From UBA2144 sp043819035 (GTDB taxonomy: Bacteria; Patescibacteriota; Gracilibacteria; Peribacterales; Peribacteraceae), in assembly GCA_043819035.1 (NCBI GenBank), contig JBDRFD010000091.1:1-14172 (forward strand): a DNA stretch of 14,172 nucleotides. Reading direction: 5' to 3'. Positions 14,011 through 14,172 of this stretch are shown here, one piece after another (the first letter of the stretch is position 1; each line of letters opens with the position of its first letter). Position numbers and translations under genes: made by a program. The notes beneath the pieces were generated by a model. The model was not told the origin of the DNA, ran no database searches, and saw only the letters and a list, made by a program, of their open reading frames with translations.

Positions 14011-14070
14011 ATAGCAATTAGCTCTTTAGCAAATTAGCTAATTGGCTAAATGCTAATGGCTAATTGCTAT
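14011..14070. repeat. TTAGC/AATTGC inverted word array between divergent genes
   Basis: The left end ATAGCAATTAGC and the right end GCTAATTGCTAT are exact reverse complements. Between them come TTTAGC, AAATTAGC, AATTGGC, AAATGC and AATGGC variants of one word. It shares the 12-mer TAGCAATTAGCT with the array at 1427-1478. It separates the divergent promoters of the PBP gene and the gene leaving the right edge. Confidence 0.8.
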
Positions 14071-14082
14071 CGTAAGGAGGTA

Positions 14083-14112
14083 TTCACAAACTTATATTTA
14101 TGCTATACTAGC
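14083..14112 (+). promoter_or_regulatory. Promoter of the gene at the right edge
   Basis: A -35-like TTCACA (14083-14088), 15-nt spacer and extended -10 TGcTATACT (TATACT 14104-14109) end 3 nt before the ATG at 14113. A consensus Shine-Dalgarno-like TAAGGAGGT (14073-14081) lies upstream of this promoter, so it would not be in the mRNA. Confidence 0.6.
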
Positions 14113-14172
14113 ATGATGTTCTCACGTTTTCGTTTTCTCTCCGCGCTGCTTCTTGCCCTCATACCGCAAATG
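14113..14172 (+). CDS. Start of an exported protein, cut by window edge
   Basis: Only 20 codons are visible, reading MMFSRFRFLSALLLALIPQM: a short basic stretch followed by a hydrophobic core, as in a signal peptide or membrane anchor. It starts at ATG 14113 or at the next ATG, 14116, which leaves 6 nt after the -10 box, the same spacing as in yebC. It is divergent from the PBP gene. The mature protein and its function cannot be judged. Confidence 0.6.
   Translation, partial: MMFSRFRFLSALLLALIPQM

Noticed and set aside
14100..14111. Three-codon upstream ORF (ATG CTA TAC TAG) after TAAGGAGGT
   Set aside because: It overlaps the extended -10 box, so it is most likely not transcribed, and the SD spacing is too long.
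1..14172. UGA recoded as glycine (code 25)
   Set aside because: TGA ends rpsR, yebC, GT2 and the methyltransferase at their expected lengths.
1..14172. Defence system, prophage, transposon or secretion island
   Set aside because: No nuclease, integrase, transposase, toxin or helicase gene is present; all genes fit core metabolism, translation or envelope functions.

Overview
The window looks like a piece of a small bacterial chromosome from the Candidate Phyla Radiation (Patescibacteria), possibly Peregrinibacteria/Peribacteria-like. This is inferred from several things together: rpsF and rpsR are adjacent with no ssb between them and no rplI after them; suf genes form a bare sufS-sufU pair; one very large PBP1A carries C-terminal Ig-like modules; a 946-residue polytopic GT-C-like protein has a C-terminal soluble domain; and translation starts lack Shine-Dalgarno sequences. 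TGA is used as a stop (rpsR, yebC, the methyltransferase, GT2), so the UGA=Gly code of Gracilibacteria/Absconditabacteria does not apply.

Layout. Positions 1-2148 (minus strand) hold a likely glycosylation operon: GT2 polyprenyl-phosphate glycosyltransferase, then a DUF2304 membrane protein, then a GT4 glycosyltransferase cut by the left edge. A lone SAM methyltransferase (2237-2953, plus) diverges from it. A convergent 240-bp gap of hairpin-forming repeats follows, then a large membrane glycosyltransferase-like gene (6034-3194, minus). Divergent from that are sufS (6195-7424) and sufU (7601-8020), which supply sulfur and scaffold for Fe-S assembly. Next come tRNA-Thr(GGU), rpsF, rpsR and yebC, all plus strand: a translation block. 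A small ArsR-type regulator with a perfect palindrome in its promoter (10389-10117, minus) and a class A penicillin-binding protein (13984-10487, minus) follow. A divergent gene starting with a signal peptide leaves the right edge.

No phage, transposase, CRISPR, toxin-antitoxin or defence module is visible. The most unusual content is outside standard genes. (1) About ten short arrays are built of iterated 6-12 nt words, most arranged as imperfect inverted repeats. Each locus uses its own word, and three lie in frame inside coding sequence (two in the GT4 gene, one in sufS). (2) A recurring extended -10 motif, TGcTAtaCT-like, sits 3-10 nt before start codons, suggesting leaderless transcripts; none of the starts has a usable Shine-Dalgarno. 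(3) A decayed second copy of the yebC C-terminus lies directly after yebC. (4) An 18-bp palindrome sits at the -10 region of the ArsR gene. (5) Tandem mini-hairpins in the 2954-3193 gap show a compensatory base change.
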